Source: Methanoculleus receptaculi | Lineage (GTDB): Archaea > Halobacteriota > Methanomicrobia > Methanomicrobiales > Methanoculleaceae | DNA: 64,000 nt | Assembly: GCF_033472595.1 (NCBI RefSeq) | Contig: NZ_CP137642.1 | Location: forward strand, 434,001 to 498,000 | Reading direction: 5' to 3' | Part shown: positions 7,705 through 15,980 of the stretch, in pieces | How the letters are laid out: each line of letters begins with the position of its first letter | Numbering within the stretch: the stretch's first letter is position 1 | The notes under the pieces: generated by a model | The model's input: the letters and a program-made list of their open reading frames with translations, nothing else | What the model was told of the DNA's origin: nothing | The model's database searches: none | Program-made: the position numbers and the translations under genes

Positions 7705-8373
7705 ATGGTCTATGAGTCTGGACCTACTTCCTCCTCTCTGGAAGAGGTTCTTCTCGCGCTTGAGGATTGGCTCACACGCCGTTACCGCCTGGAGTACGTC
7801 CCTGCGCACCGTCGTTCAGCCCGACAGTCCAGGAGGCTCCGGCGTATACGGGGGTGGAGAAGGGCGACCGCCCGCATGATAGATGAGGTTTACCGGGTGA
7901 GGCAACAGACCATTCCCCGCATCGAACACGAGACCGGGTATGCATTCAGGTCTCCGGAGACGCTGCCCTGGATCCTGGTCGATCCCTCTGCCTCCCGCCT
8001 ATTTTCGGGTATCCTCGCCGGGTTCGAGGAAGGTGCTCTGCCGGTAAGGGCAAACGACCTTGCCAGGCTTGCAAACACCTCGACCGGCATCCAGGCCCTC
8101 GCTCTCATCGGGGACGTCACCCTCCGGCTGAAGATCTTGCCGGGGAGGAGGGTGGGATCGGAGGAACTCGCGGCGCTCTGCGACCGCTGGTCTCTCTACG
8201 AGAACCTGATCGGCGGCGGGAATCACCGTCGCCCGGCCGGGGAGACTCTCGAGCAGGAGAAGGCGGCCCTCGCCATGGCCGTCCTAGGCCTCATCTACAC
8301 GGAGTGTGGTGATGATGCGTTGCGGCCGTTGGTGCCGCTGCTTAACCGATTGGGTGCCGTGCTGTCCACTTAA
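7705..8373 (+). CDS. RNase III-like protein lacking catalytic acidic residues
   Basis: The 222-residue protein starts with about 75 Arg-rich residues (RRYRLEYV...RQSRRLRRIRGWRRA). The middle then follows the RNase III fold order: GYAFRSPETLPWILVDPSAS matches the family's opening helix, IQALALIGDVTLRL matches the ERLEFLGDAVL signature, and LAMAVLGLIYTECGDD matches the second active-site helix. The first signature keeps Asp but has Gln and Ala where the Glu residues belong. The second helix has Met and Leu in place of the Asp/Glu pair. I infer an RNA-binding or structural protein without nuclease activity. There is no double-stranded RNA-binding domain at the C terminus. Both neighbours are mobile elements. 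Confidence 0.6.
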   Translation: MVYESGPTSSSLEEVLLALEDWLTRRYRLEYVPAHRRSARQSRRLRRIRGWRRATARMIDEVYRVRQQTIPRIEHETGYAFRSPETLPWILVDPSASRLFSGILAGFEEGALPVRANDLARLANTSTGIQALALIGDVTLRLKILPGRRVGSEELAALCDRWSLYENLIGGGNHRRPAGETLEQEKAALAMAVLGLIYTECGDDALRPLVPLLNRLGAVLST

Positions 8374-8561
8374 TCTCCGTTGCCGGCGGATCCAACATCC
8401 GCCCGAATGTGAGCCCATCAAATCAACGATCTGGCTTATAAACTCTTCTCTCTTTTCCGGTAGTATGCGCGCCTCTGGCGCACCTTGCCAGTTTATCTGG
8501 TTTTTACCGGAGATTTACCAGGTCTGCTAATTTTTTTGCGCCTCGATAAGGGCTGTTCCGG

Positions 8562-8577
8562 CAGGTATATATACCTG
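8562..8577. promoter_or_regulatory. 16-bp palindrome with TATA core before the transposase
   Basis: CAGGTATATATACCTG is a perfect palindrome ending 15 bases before the transposase ATG at 8593. The TATATATA core could be a TATA box covered by a symmetric operator, or part of the element's left end. Confidence 0.45.
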
Positions 8578-8592
8578 GCCCCAAAATGGCTC

Positions 8593-9691
8593 ATGGCCTT
8601 TAACACCGAGTTTTTGGCAAAAGAAGACGGATTTGAAGAGATTGAACCAGGGTTCTCTCTCACGGAGTTCCTCAGTTCGCCCTATCTGGACACCATTGCA
8701 CAGACTATTGAACGAGAATACTACTCCAGACAGGTCTCTCGGTTCCATTATCCGGTTATTCTTATGATCAAACTACTTGTCATCAAGTGTTTCAGGAAAC
8801 AGTCCTATGTCCGGACAATTCGTCTCCTGACAGAGGATGATTGTTTCAACCTTGGTGCAGAGAAGACTGAAAGCAGGGTATCTATTGCCCAATCCTGCAA
8901 CACTCCACAGTTTTGTGAAATATCGTCTCGGCGTCGAAGGTGTGGAACGGCTCATGCATCTTGTAGGTGAGGCAATTGTTCTCTGGGCACAGGAGGAGAG
9001 GGTTGGGATCATCGATTCAACTCCAATCGAAGCATCCCGGTATGACAGATATGCTCTTTTTCACCCGCATTACCAGGTTAAGATGGATAAAGCGCATATC
9101 TTCCATCTCGGACCATACCCACTCACCATGGTCTACTCGAATGGGACTGATGCGGATTTAACCCACCTTTTTCCACTTATCGAGAGAGTGGAGGCGCTGA
9201 AACCCAAACTCAGTCTTGTGCTGCTTGATACCGGATACGACTCATACGAGGCACATGCACACCTCTGGTATCATCTGAATGCTCGACCCTGTATTGATAC
9301 CCGGGATGGGGCAGTGATCCAGGAAGAAGGGACGGAACCACGCATCCGGCATTGGGTCAACAAACTCTGGAGAGCAGGGGGAGATATCCATGCTCCCCTG
9401 ACTCAACAGTTGCGATTCCTATACCAGCATGGAAGAGTTGAACAGGTCGGGATGCATTTGCGAAACAAGAATCTTCTCGACCCGGAATTCCCAACTCTCA
9501 TACAAAGCCGCGGTGAGTGTGAACGGATACATGGCCGGATTAAGGCATCTGTAACCTTTCACCTCAAAGGGATCCGACATGAGAGCCGGAAACTCTATAT
9601 GACTCTCAACTTCGTTGCATATCAAATTCTCCTTCTGTTCGGGTTGCGCGCGGGACTGAAGAATCCAACGCACCTGAGTGCACTGGTCTGA
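8593..9691 (+). pseudogene. DDE transposase (IS4/IS5-like), one frameshift
   Basis: Frame 1 from the ATG at 8593 (MAFNTEFLAKEDGF...HYPVILMIKLLVIKCF...TIRLLTEDDCFNLGA) continues in frame 2 from about 8865 (GYLLPNPATLHSFVKYRLG) to the stop at 9691. Together they give a protein of about 365 residues. The catalytic triad is readable: Asp in GIIDSTPIEAS, Asp in VLLDTGYDSYEAH and Glu in GECERIHGRIK, with the usual C-terminal YMTLNFVAYQI helix. The frame change is +1 and no slippery run is visible, so I read it as a mutation. The ends of the element are not certain. Confidence 0.75.
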
Positions 9692-10002
9692 GGGAATCTG
9701 ATACTCAGTCGGAGTTGAGGGAACTTTCCCCCCCGAAATATGGGGGGACATGAAGAGCGGGAGCTGTCTTCAGTTTTCCAGGTTCTGCCACAATTTGCTC
9801 TCAAGGCTCGAGGTATCGTCTCTATGAGAGGGTGGGAGATGAGGTGGAGGATTCTAATTATACAGAGGGTGGGGGATGAGGGAGGGATCTGCGTGGTCGC
9901 TGAAAGTTGCCATCAAACCAGTGAGGGCATTGGATTGATGGCCTCAATGTCCTCTTCACCCCCGCAGGAAGGTTTCAATACCCAGCGCGTCGTAGAAGCA
10001 GC
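9692..10002. other. Intergenic stretch with hairpins, no gene seen
   Basis: CCCCCC/GGGGGG flanking GAAATAT near 9727-9746 forms a short hairpin just after the transposase. Further on lies a copy of the CATCAAACC stem-loop family (9909-9942). An 88-codon frame at 9740-10006 has no protein character. Confidence 0.45.
9909..9942. repeat. CATCAAACC stem-loop, copy 1
   Basis: GCCATCAAACC (9909-9919) pairs with GGATTGATGGC (9932-9942) with one mismatch, with a loop of 12. Related stem-loops occur at 13486-13519 and 24286-24337. Confidence 0.55.
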
Positions 10003-10278
10003 ATGAGCTTACTCACCGGGCTTCTCGCCCTTATACTGGTGATCGTTATTGCGTTTGTCCTCTACAGGCTGGTAAAGAGCGTGACGGGGCTGATCATAAA
10101 CGCCGTCGTTGGTGTGATCCTGCTCTGGGTTATCAATCTTGTTGGCCTGATGGGCATGGTTGGCCGGCCCGATATCCCGATCAACATCATCACCGTCCTG
10201 GTCTGTGCTATAGGCGGAGTATTTGGCGTCATCATTACGCTGGTGCTCCACCTCCTCGGGTTCCCGCTCTCCATCTGA
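10003..10278 (+). CDS. BofA-like small membrane protein
   Basis: The 91-residue protein consists of an N-terminal helix (LLALILVIVIAFVLYRLV), a short turn, a second long hydrophobic region (LIINAVVGVILLWVINLVGL) and a C-terminal pair of helices after a PDIPINIITVLVCAIGGVFG segment. This is the pattern of the pro-sigmaK processing inhibitor BofA family. In bacilli BofA holds an intramembrane protease inactive. Archaea lack that sigma factor, so the role here is unknown. It follows a hairpin-rich intergenic stretch and stands alone. Confidence 0.75.
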   Translation: MSLLTGLLALILVIVIAFVLYRLVKSVTGLIINAVVGVILLWVINLVGLMGMVGRPDIPINIITVLVCAIGGVFGVIITLVLHLLGFPLSI

Positions 10279-10344
10279 GGCGGGGCGGTATATGGAAAGG
10301 GTGCGTGGAACCATCATAACACCCAGGCGATAAGATCCAGGGAT

Positions 10345-10527
10345 ATGGAGGAGTACGGGCCCAGCATCATCGGTGAGGTCCATTTCTCCCGCCAGGACGG
10401 CGGCGGCTACCACGTGGAACTCTACGACGGTGAGGGCAACCCGGCCGGCAGGATGGGTCTCTGGAGGACGGAGGCGAGGGCAAGAGAAGCGGCCCGCAGA
10501 CTCGCGGCAAAACGTGGCAGGGCGTGA
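10345..10527 (+). CDS. Small hypothetical protein (60 residues)
   Basis: The product reads IIGEVHFSRQDGGGYHVELYDGEG followed by a basic C-terminal helix (ARAREAARRLAAKRGRA). The beta-rich start and Arg-rich end look like a genuine small protein, and codon use matches neighbours. It ends 6 bases before the converging panE stop. I do not recognise a family, and no strong ribosome binding site decides the start. Confidence 0.5.
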   Translation: MEEYGPSIIGEVHFSRQDGGGYHVELYDGEGNPAGRMGLWRTEARAREAARRLAAKRGRA

Positions 10528-10532
10528 CTGTA

Positions 10533-11483
10533 TCATGACCTCCCGGGCTGCTTTTCGGCGGAGCGGACAAGCCCTGTGATGCAGCGGTTGTAGGGCGTCT
10601 CTATACCATGTCTCTCCCCGGCGGCTGCGATATACCCGTTGAGGAGGTCGATCTCTGTCCTGCGGCCGTGCTGGAGGTCGTAGTACATGGAGGGGTAGAC
10701 CGCGGCGAAGTTGGGAACCTGCACACCGAACAGGTATCCGAGGTATTCATCGGGGGTCGCCCAGGGGAGTTTCACCCCTTCAGCCCCAGCGACGGCAAAG
10801 GTCTCCCGGATCAGGCCGGAGACGGTCTCCCGGAGTTCGGGGTCGGCGGCAACCCCCACAGGGGCGCGGAGAAGGGCACAGATCGGGTTTACCGCGATGT
10901 TGAGGAGGGCTTTTGCCCACTTGCCTGCACGGATATCGGGCTCGGCCTCGACCGGGATGGAGGCGGATCGGATCAGGGCGATCAGGCGGTCGAGAGCGCG
11001 GGCGGCGTCGGCGCCGCCGGACCAGATCCCGAGGTGCATGGGAGCGCTCTCGCTCAGGACGCGGACGTGCCCCGGGCCAGACACCGAGAAGTTCGTTGTT
11101 ACCGTTCCCCCGATGACGGTGTCGGTATACTCCGCAATGATCTCTTCGTTTCCGATGCCGTTCTGGAGGGTTGCCGTCGGTCTGTCACGGATCACCGCGG
11201 CATACTCCTCGCAGATCGCCCGGGTGTCGGTGCCCTTCGCGGTTATGATGATATAGTCAATCGAAGTTGGGAGATCCTCCGGCCCCATGACACAGCCGAT
11301 ACCCCGGACGGTGCGGTCTCCCCAGACCCCCTCCATCACCAGCCCCCGCTCCACGATCGCGCTGGCATGGGCCTGGCGGCAGGCCACGCAGACCGTCGCG
11401 ACGTCGTGGAGTTTCCCGGCGAGCGAGAGCCCGACCGCCCCTGCGCCCAGGATCAGAACGGTGGGCTGCTGTATCGGTTCCAT
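10533..11483 (-). CDS. panE: Ketopantoate reductase (PanE/ApbA family)
   Basis: The enzyme should reduce 2-dehydropantoate to pantoate with NAD(P)H in coenzyme A synthesis. The N-terminal Rossmann motif is VLILGAGAVGLSLAGKL (residues 9-25). The catalytic region contains QNGIGNEE near 108-115 and the conserved Lys in AGKWAKALLNIAVNP near 185-200. The C-terminal helical domain contains the family's HGRRTEIDLLNGYI motif near 275-288. The length of 316 is normal. The gene stands alone, divergent from the nuclease gene at 11597. Confidence 0.88.
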   Translation of the reverse strand: MEPIQQPTVLILGAGAVGLSLAGKLHDVATVCVACRQAHASAIVERGLVMEGVWGDRTVRGIGCVMGPEDLPTSIDYIIITAKGTDTRAICEEYAAVIRDRPTATLQNGIGNEEIIAEYTDTVIGGTVTTNFSVSGPGHVRVLSESAPMHLGIWSGGADAARALDRLIALIRSASIPVEAEPDIRAGKWAKALLNIAVNPICALLRAPVGVAADPELRETVSGLIRETFAVAGAEGVKLPWATPDEYLGYLFGVQVPNFAAVYPSMYYDLQHGRRTEIDLLNGYIAAAGERHGIETPYNRCITGLVRSAEKQPGRS

Positions 11484-11596
11484 CTGCCTACAGTTATCTC
11501 ACGGGAACTGATAAGGGTGCGCCATCGTTGTGGCGGTCGCCGGAAAAAACCTTTACCAAACGTTTTTTCACCCGGCGTGATGAGATAACTTCCCTT

Positions 11597-12427
11597 ATGA
11601 AATACGTCACGAAGGCCAACGGCAGCCGTCAGCCTTTCGATCGGGGGAAGGTGCAGCGGACGCTCCAGAAGATGGGTGTGGGGATGGGGGATGCCGAACG
11701 GATCGCCCGCGAGATTGAAGAGGCTGTGCCTGACGGCGTGAAGACATCTGCGATCCTCCAGATGGTCCGTGCCCGCGCGCGCATCGTCCGGCCGGCCGTC
11801 GCATATCGGACAAATCTGCGGCGAGCGCTCGCGCTTCTTCGCTCTAAACCGGAGTTTGAGGAGTTTGTGAGGGTTCTCCTCCGGGAGCATGGCTACCAGG
11901 TGGAGGCCGGATGCGTCCTCGCCGGGCTCTGCGGTGAGCACGAGGTTGACGGCATCGCGCAGAAAGATGGCACCACCGTCTTTGTCGAGGTGAAACACCA
12001 CGTGAGTCCCCATCGGATGACCGGCCTCGACGAAGGCCGGATAGCCCGGGCGATAGTTGAGGATCTGCAGGAGGGGTTCCGGGCGGGGCGGTGCCCGGTC
12101 TCGATCGACGGCGCCCTGCTGGTCTGTAACACCAAACTCACCGATCATGCGAAACGCTACTCAAACTGCCGCGGCATAGGGCATATAGGCTGGGACCATC
12201 CGGAGGAGCAGAACCTGAGATCGATGATCGAGGAGACGCAGTCCTACCCCGTAACGATCGTTGCAGGGGCGAGTCAGTCGAGCATCGCCAGACTGGCTGC
12301 CGCCGGGTTCGTCATGGCGAAACAGGTCGCCTACGGTGATGCCTCAGCCATAGCCCACGTTTCGGGAGTTCCACAGAAGGACGTGCTGCTTGTTGCCGGC
12401 CGGGCGCGGGCGATACTCGAGCAGTAG
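11597..12427 (+). CDS. ATP-cone domain fused to a PD-(D/E)XK nuclease-like domain
   Basis: Residues 1-90 form an ATP cone (MKYVTKANGSRQPFDRGKVQRTL, then HxxV-like repeats), the allosteric nucleotide sensor of ribonucleotide reductases and NrdR. Residues 95-190 look like a restriction-endonuclease-like fold, with a conserved Glu (GLCGEHEVDGI) and the D...E-V-K core (VFVEVKHH). A small helical C-terminal part follows. An earlier in-frame GTG/ATG gives a Lys/Arg-rich lead, so I chose the ATG at 11597, where the ATP cone starts. I infer a nucleotide-sensing nuclease, perhaps in repair or defence; no experiments known to me define this architecture. Confidence 0.75.
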   Translation: MKYVTKANGSRQPFDRGKVQRTLQKMGVGMGDAERIAREIEEAVPDGVKTSAILQMVRARARIVRPAVAYRTNLRRALALLRSKPEFEEFVRVLLREHGYQVEAGCVLAGLCGEHEVDGIAQKDGTTVFVEVKHHVSPHRMTGLDEGRIARAIVEDLQEGFRAGRCPVSIDGALLVCNTKLTDHAKRYSNCRGIGHIGWDHPEEQNLRSMIEETQSYPVTIVAGASQSSIARLAAAGFVMAKQVAYGDASAIAHVSGVPQKDVLLVAGRARAILEQ

Positions 12428-12469
12428 GAGAGGCGGGCGGATAACAATTTTTCAGGGCGGGGATACCTC

Positions 12470-13420
12470 TCACGTCTTCCTCGGAACGTGGATGAGATCT
12501 ACGGGATCTTCGAGGGCCTGGAGTTGTTCGTCGGTCGGGTTGATCAGGACGATCTCTGGCTGGCAGTTGAATCGGAGTTCGACTCCTGCAAGGTCTGCAC
12601 TGCATATCCCGCGTGAGATGTAGGTCGGTGTTCGGCCATCGGCGTCAAAGAGCCCGGCAAGTTCGATGCTACCCTGGTCGTTCAACTGCTTGATGATCGG
12701 AAAGAGAAACTGGCCGCCGTGGGTGTGCCCGGCGAGGATGAGGTCGGCGTCCCAGTCGGCCCTGCAGGAGGGTTCGTGGATCAGGTAGACTGTGAAAGCC
12801 TCAGTCTTCGGCACCGAGGGGGGATCGGCCATCCCGGCCCAGCCGTCGTCGATCCCGACGATGACGATCTCCCGGTCACCGGCGGTCAGTCGGAGATACT
12901 CGTTACGGAGGACATGGACACCGTTCTCCTCAAGGGTTGCGATGAGTTCTTCGGCAAACGCGGTATCGGCGGAACCGTCGTTCAAGGCCGAGACGTCGTA
13001 GCCGTCGGCGGCGAGTGTGGCTGATGCTCTGGTGGCAAGCGTTCGCTCGAGGCCTGTCGTGCCGTCGATCCCAACCCGGTAGTCGTGGTTCCCGAGCACG
13101 GCGTAGGTCGGTGCATCGAGCTGACTCCATACCTCCTGTAACGCGAAGTCCTCTTCCTCACCGGTGACGAAGTCGCCGCCGATCAGGACAATGGTGGGTT
13201 CCAGACGGTTGATCTCGGCGATCACCGCCCGGACGTGATCGATGTTTGAGGCCTGGACGTGGGGATCGGTGATATATATTATACCCTCCGGCGCGCCATC
13301 GATCTCGAGGACGGTAACATTGACCTCCCGTGCCTCCCAGGCCATGTAGCCTGTCACCGACGGGATCAGGATGAGTATCAGGAACGCGATATACCGTGCG
13401 CCAGGAGCCTTCAACTTCAC
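12470..13420 (-). CDS. Membrane-anchored metallophosphoesterase
   Basis: An N-terminal membrane helix (YIAFLILILIPSVTGYMAW, residues 10-28) anchors a calcineurin-type phosphoesterase. Metal-binding motifs in order are ITDPHV (near 50), IGGDFV (near 80), LGNHDYR (near 109) and AGHTHGGQ (near 232). The first motif has DPH, where many members have DxH, which fits. The layout matches the YkuE/LpxH-like group, which removes phosphate groups at the membrane surface. The substrate is unknown. The gene is convergent with the nuclease gene at 11597, and a TATATAA stretch upstream (13446-13452) probably belongs to its promoter. Confidence 0.85.
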   Translation of the reverse strand: MKLKAPGARYIAFLILILIPSVTGYMAWEAREVNVTVLEIDGAPEGIIYITDPHVQASNIDHVRAVIAEINRLEPTIVLIGGDFVTGEEEDFALQEVWSQLDAPTYAVLGNHDYRVGIDGTTGLERTLATRASATLAADGYDVSALNDGSADTAFAEELIATLEENGVHVLRNEYLRLTAGDREIVIVGIDDGWAGMADPPSVPKTEAFTVYLIHEPSCRADWDADLILAGHTHGGQFLFPIIKQLNDQGSIELAGLFDADGRTPTYISRGICSADLAGVELRFNCQPEIVLINPTDEQLQALEDPVDLIHVPRKT

Positions 13421-14107
13421 TGCGGTATGTTTTTGATCTCCTGGAAATATATAAGATCCGAATTGAGCGGCGGGGGTATGCTGGAGGCCATCAAACCTCT
13501 TCGCTCATGGTTTGATGCCACCGAATCACCACCGCGGTGAACGTCTTTTGCGGCTGACCACCCCCACCACTCTTCTCTGCGATATGTCTCGAAAAATACG
13601 GCCACCCCGGCTCCGGATGGGAGTAGGTGCGCGGCGGTTGCCACCCGCCCGGAATCCATCCATGGAGAGAGAGGTTTATCAAACCGAGGAAGGTATTGGT
13701 CTGGTGCCCTCATGCTGGCGCTGCACCGGTGGCGAGTCCACCTTGATCCCCCCAGCGGGGAGAACAACCTCTCATGGCCATGGCTGACTCTTTTGCGGTG
13801 TTTGTTCCTCCAGAGGCGGATTGGCCGTGATCATCGCCATCCTCCATCGGTGGTTGGCGGGGGTTTTCATGAAACTGCCATCGTTCGTCAGGGGGCTGGC
13901 GGCTCCGTGCTTGAAGCGTCGGGGTATCCGCGTTGGGTGGTTCAGGTTACCGCAGCACCGACGGGTTCCTGCTGGTTGCAGTGCGCAAGTTCGCACCGGC
14001 GTCCTTAGGAGCGCCCCCGCCACTTCGCCGGGAGAATATTTGATAAGCCAGCAGTTGTATAAACTGGAGATGAGCAGACTCTCTGGAAAAACGTTGGGGT
14101 TGGTGAA
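13421..14107. other. Long intergenic stretch with repeats, no gene seen
   Basis: About 690 bases carry several overlapping frames rich in Arg, Pro and His that I consider non-coding. Visible structure is a CATCAAACC stem-loop (13486-13519), a short GGTTTATCAAACC palindrome near 13658-13670, and AT-rich sequence at 14036-14062 (AATATTTGATAA, TTGTATAAA) that probably holds the aIF1A promoter. Confidence 0.4.
13486..13519. repeat. CATCAAACC stem-loop, copy 2
   Basis: GGCCATCAAACC (13486-13497) pairs with GGTTTGATGCC (13509-13519), with a loop of 11 bases and a one-base bulge. It is the same arm sequence as the copies at 9909 and 24286. Confidence 0.6.
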
Positions 14108-14437
14108 CTGACAGATCCTGCGAAACGCAAACCGGCGTCCAGTGGAGAAGGGGATGGCGGGGAGGAGATCATACGGGTGCGCCTGCCGAACAAGAGGAAC
14201 CGGGAGGTCTTCGGCAGCGCTGAACTGATGCTTGGTGCGAACCATATAAAGGTCCGTTGTTTCGACGGTGTGACGCGCATCGGGCGGATCAAGGGTAAGA
14301 TCAAGAAGAAGGTCTGGATCCGGGAAGGCGACGTCCTGATCGTTGTTCCCTGGGCTTTCCAGGACGAGAAATGCGATATAGTATACCGGTACACAAACCC
14401 CCAGGTAGAGTGGCTCCGAAAGAACGGGTATCTCTGA
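14108..14437 (+). CDS. eif1A: Translation initiation factor aIF1A
   Basis: The OB-fold factor stabilises initiator tRNA on the small ribosomal subunit. The core is unmistakable: VRLPNKRNREVFG, LGANHIKVRCFDGVTR, GKIKKKVWIREGD and CDIVYRYTNPQVEWL. The basic N-terminal tail (TDPAKRKPASSGEGDGGEE) is open in frame, but the only codon at its head is CTG at 14108. No ATG, GTG or TTG lies between that point and the upstream stop at 14060-14062. The first standard start is GTG at 14177, which would remove the tail. I annotate from CTG because the tail matches related factors; a GGTGA motif lies just before it. Start uncertain, identity certain. Confidence 0.85.
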   Translation: MTDPAKRKPASSGEGDGGEEIIRVRLPNKRNREVFGSAELMLGANHIKVRCFDGVTRIGRIKGKIKKKVWIREGDVLIVVPWAFQDEKCDIVYRYTNPQVEWLRKNGYL

Positions 14438-14537
14438 TATCTTTTTTACTCCATACCCTCCGCCCGCCGGGAGATCGGGCACAGTACTTCGCTAAAATGG
14501 CTGAGGTAGTTTTCAGGAGGTCAATCCATTGACTTCC

Positions 14538-14619
14538 CTTTGCGTTCTTCGCGCCTTCGCGTGAGTTGATGGGCGAAGATACCAATACGGTCTCGCGCGA
14601 AGAGCGCGAAGCCGCGAAG
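14538..14619. repeat. 28-bp inverted repeat of the TTCGCG type
   Basis: CTTTGCGTTCTTCGCGCC... (14538-14565) is mirrored with a few mismatches by CTCGCGCGAAGAGCGCGAAG... (14592-14619) across a 26-base loop. Similar TTCGCG(T)-rich repeats are scattered in intergenic regions of many prokaryotic genomes. It lies between aIF1A and the convergent pilin-like operon, so a transcript terminator or processing hairpin is possible. Confidence 0.6.
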
Positions 14620-14749
14620 TCCGGCCACCGAGTGCTGCCAACTCCTCGTTACCGTATTGCACGAGGCCGCATTGTTCAGTCCCGGTTGCCGAAACGACTG
14701 AAGTACTGGGGCAGCGCCCGACGATATGCAGTATTAGAGTCAAAAAAGG

Positions 14750-15505
14750 TTAGATATCGAGGATCTTGATCCTGTACTCTTTTATGACGAGTTTATCGAC
14801 GTCGTTCCGTTCGTATTTACCATCAATGGCGGTCCTCTCCATCCCGACCGAGGTGCCGGTCAGGTAGTTCTCCCACGCCGTCGAGTAGTCGCCCGACGAA
14901 CCGCTCTTATACTCTACCGTCACTTTGTTTCCGGGCCAAACCGGTATCGACTGCGTAGTCGAATTTTCAAGGCTCATCCTCACCGTCGTCATCCCCGATT
15001 TCGCCATATACGCGTCGGCGGTGATGTTCATGATGTATACGACAAACGTCTTCGTGGCTTCATCATAGAACCACCGCGGCTCGGCGAGCATCGCCGAACC
15101 ATCCGATCCCTCCTGGCGCAGCATCACCGCACCGTTCTCCAGGGTGATCACCTCGGTGCCCCGGTTGGAGCGGTAGGTCAGTGCACCTACGGTATAGTTC
15201 TCCTGAAACTGGGTGGTGCCGTTAGTAACGTTGATGAAGCCGCCGTAACTGGTGGCGTTGATCACCTCCAGCGTCCCGCCACTCACCTGGAGCGTGGTCT
15301 CCTTGTAGGGAACGTTCTTGAAGCAGAGACTCTTCATGTCGTTCTGGATGACGATCATCGCCCGCTCCATGTTCCTGACATCGGTGTTGCTCTGCTCCTT
15401 CACGAGCACCGGGTAGCCGTAGAGGGTGACCAGGCCGATGCCGCTCATGACGATCCCGAGGATGATGATGAACCCGATCGCTTCAGATACCGCCCGCTCA
15501 TTCAT
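14750..15505 (-). CDS. Type IV pilin-like secreted protein (archaeal N-terminal domain)
   Basis: The protein is 251 residues. Its start MNERAVSEAIGFIIILGIVM is the classic archaeal pilin N terminus: a short charged lead, then A-V-S-E-A-I-G-F and a hydrophobic helix used for membrane anchoring or filament packing. The rest is beta-rich and Asn/Thr-rich with several N-x-S/T sites (INATSYGG, INVTNGTT), as expected for an exported, glycosylated protein. I chose ATG 15505 over GTG 15511. It is the last gene of the minus-strand cluster starting at 18455. Confidence 0.75.
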   Translation of the reverse strand: MNERAVSEAIGFIIILGIVMSGIGLVTLYGYPVLVKEQSNTDVRNMERAMIVIQNDMKSLCFKNVPYKETTLQVSGGTLEVINATSYGGFINVTNGTTQFQENYTVGALTYRSNRGTEVITLENGAVMLRQEGSDGSAMLAEPRWFYDEATKTFVVYIMNITADAYMAKSGMTTVRMSLENSTTQSIPVWPGNKVTVEYKSGSSGDYSTAWENYLTGTSVGMERTAIDGKYERNDVDKLVIKEYRIKILDI

Positions 15506-15550
15506 CTTCACGGTTCTTTTCCTCCCAAAAAACCCTGTTTTGTGTCATTC

Positions 15551-15976
15551 TCATTCAAACCCGCTTGAGTTGTACTGGATCCTGTTCCACCCCGCACCGG
15601 TGGTGTTACCGGTCACGGTCCTGGTCGCCCCGATGCCGGCGATGGCAACCTGGCTCTGGACGTTGCCGCCATGCACCAGGATCATCTGGCTCGACCCTTT
15701 GCCGCTGGCCTCCACAAAGTAGTCCGCCCCGGCAACGTCGTCGGGGATGTCGAACTTTGTCTCGATTGTCCCGTTGCCGGGTGAGATCACGTAGAGGTCG
15801 ACGATCCGGGTGCTGATCCCGTTCCCGATATCCACGAAAGCGTGGTAGCGGAGCGTATCCGCCGGTCCCTGCATGAAGACGCTGTTGACGGTGAACATCA
15901 TGACTATCATCAGCACGAGCAGCACGCCGGTGACGATGATGTACTCCGTCAGCCGGCTGACACCGTCTTCATTCAT
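15551..15976 (-). CDS. Pilin-like membrane-anchored protein
   Basis: This 141-residue protein starts MNEDGVSRLTEYIIVTGVLL, a short acidic lead and a single hydrophobic helix, followed by a beta-rich extracellular part with N-x-T sites (GNGTIETK, TGNTTGAG). The ATG at 15976 comes two bases after the stop of the preceding gene, so cotranslation is likely; a start ten codons earlier would overlap that gene needlessly. The M-N-E-D-G lead recurs in the next gene. The function is probably as a minor pilin or surface assembly factor (inference). Confidence 0.65.
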   Translation of the reverse strand: MNEDGVSRLTEYIIVTGVLLVLMIVMMFTVNSVFMQGPADTLRYHAFVDIGNGISTRIVDLYVISPGNGTIETKFDIPDDVAGADYFVEASGKGSSQMILVHGGNVQSQVAIAGIGATRTVTGNTTGAGWNRIQYNSSGFE

Positions 15977-15980
15977 AGGT

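Noticed and set aside
8850-8880. Programmed frameshift in the DDE transposase
   Set aside because: The change is +1 and no slippery run or downstream structure is obvious. A mutation fits better.
9966-9990. GTTTCAATACCC resembling the end of a CRISPR repeat
   Set aside because: Occurs once, with no second repeat or spacer spacing nearby.
10608-11588. 326-codon frame antisense to panE
   Set aside because: Composition is Gly, Asp, Val and Arg-rich with no conserved block; panE on the minus strand has all family motifs.
13712-14008. 98-codon frame in the long intergenic region
   Set aside because: Trp, Arg, His and Pro-rich residues, no ribosome binding site and overlap with several other random frames.
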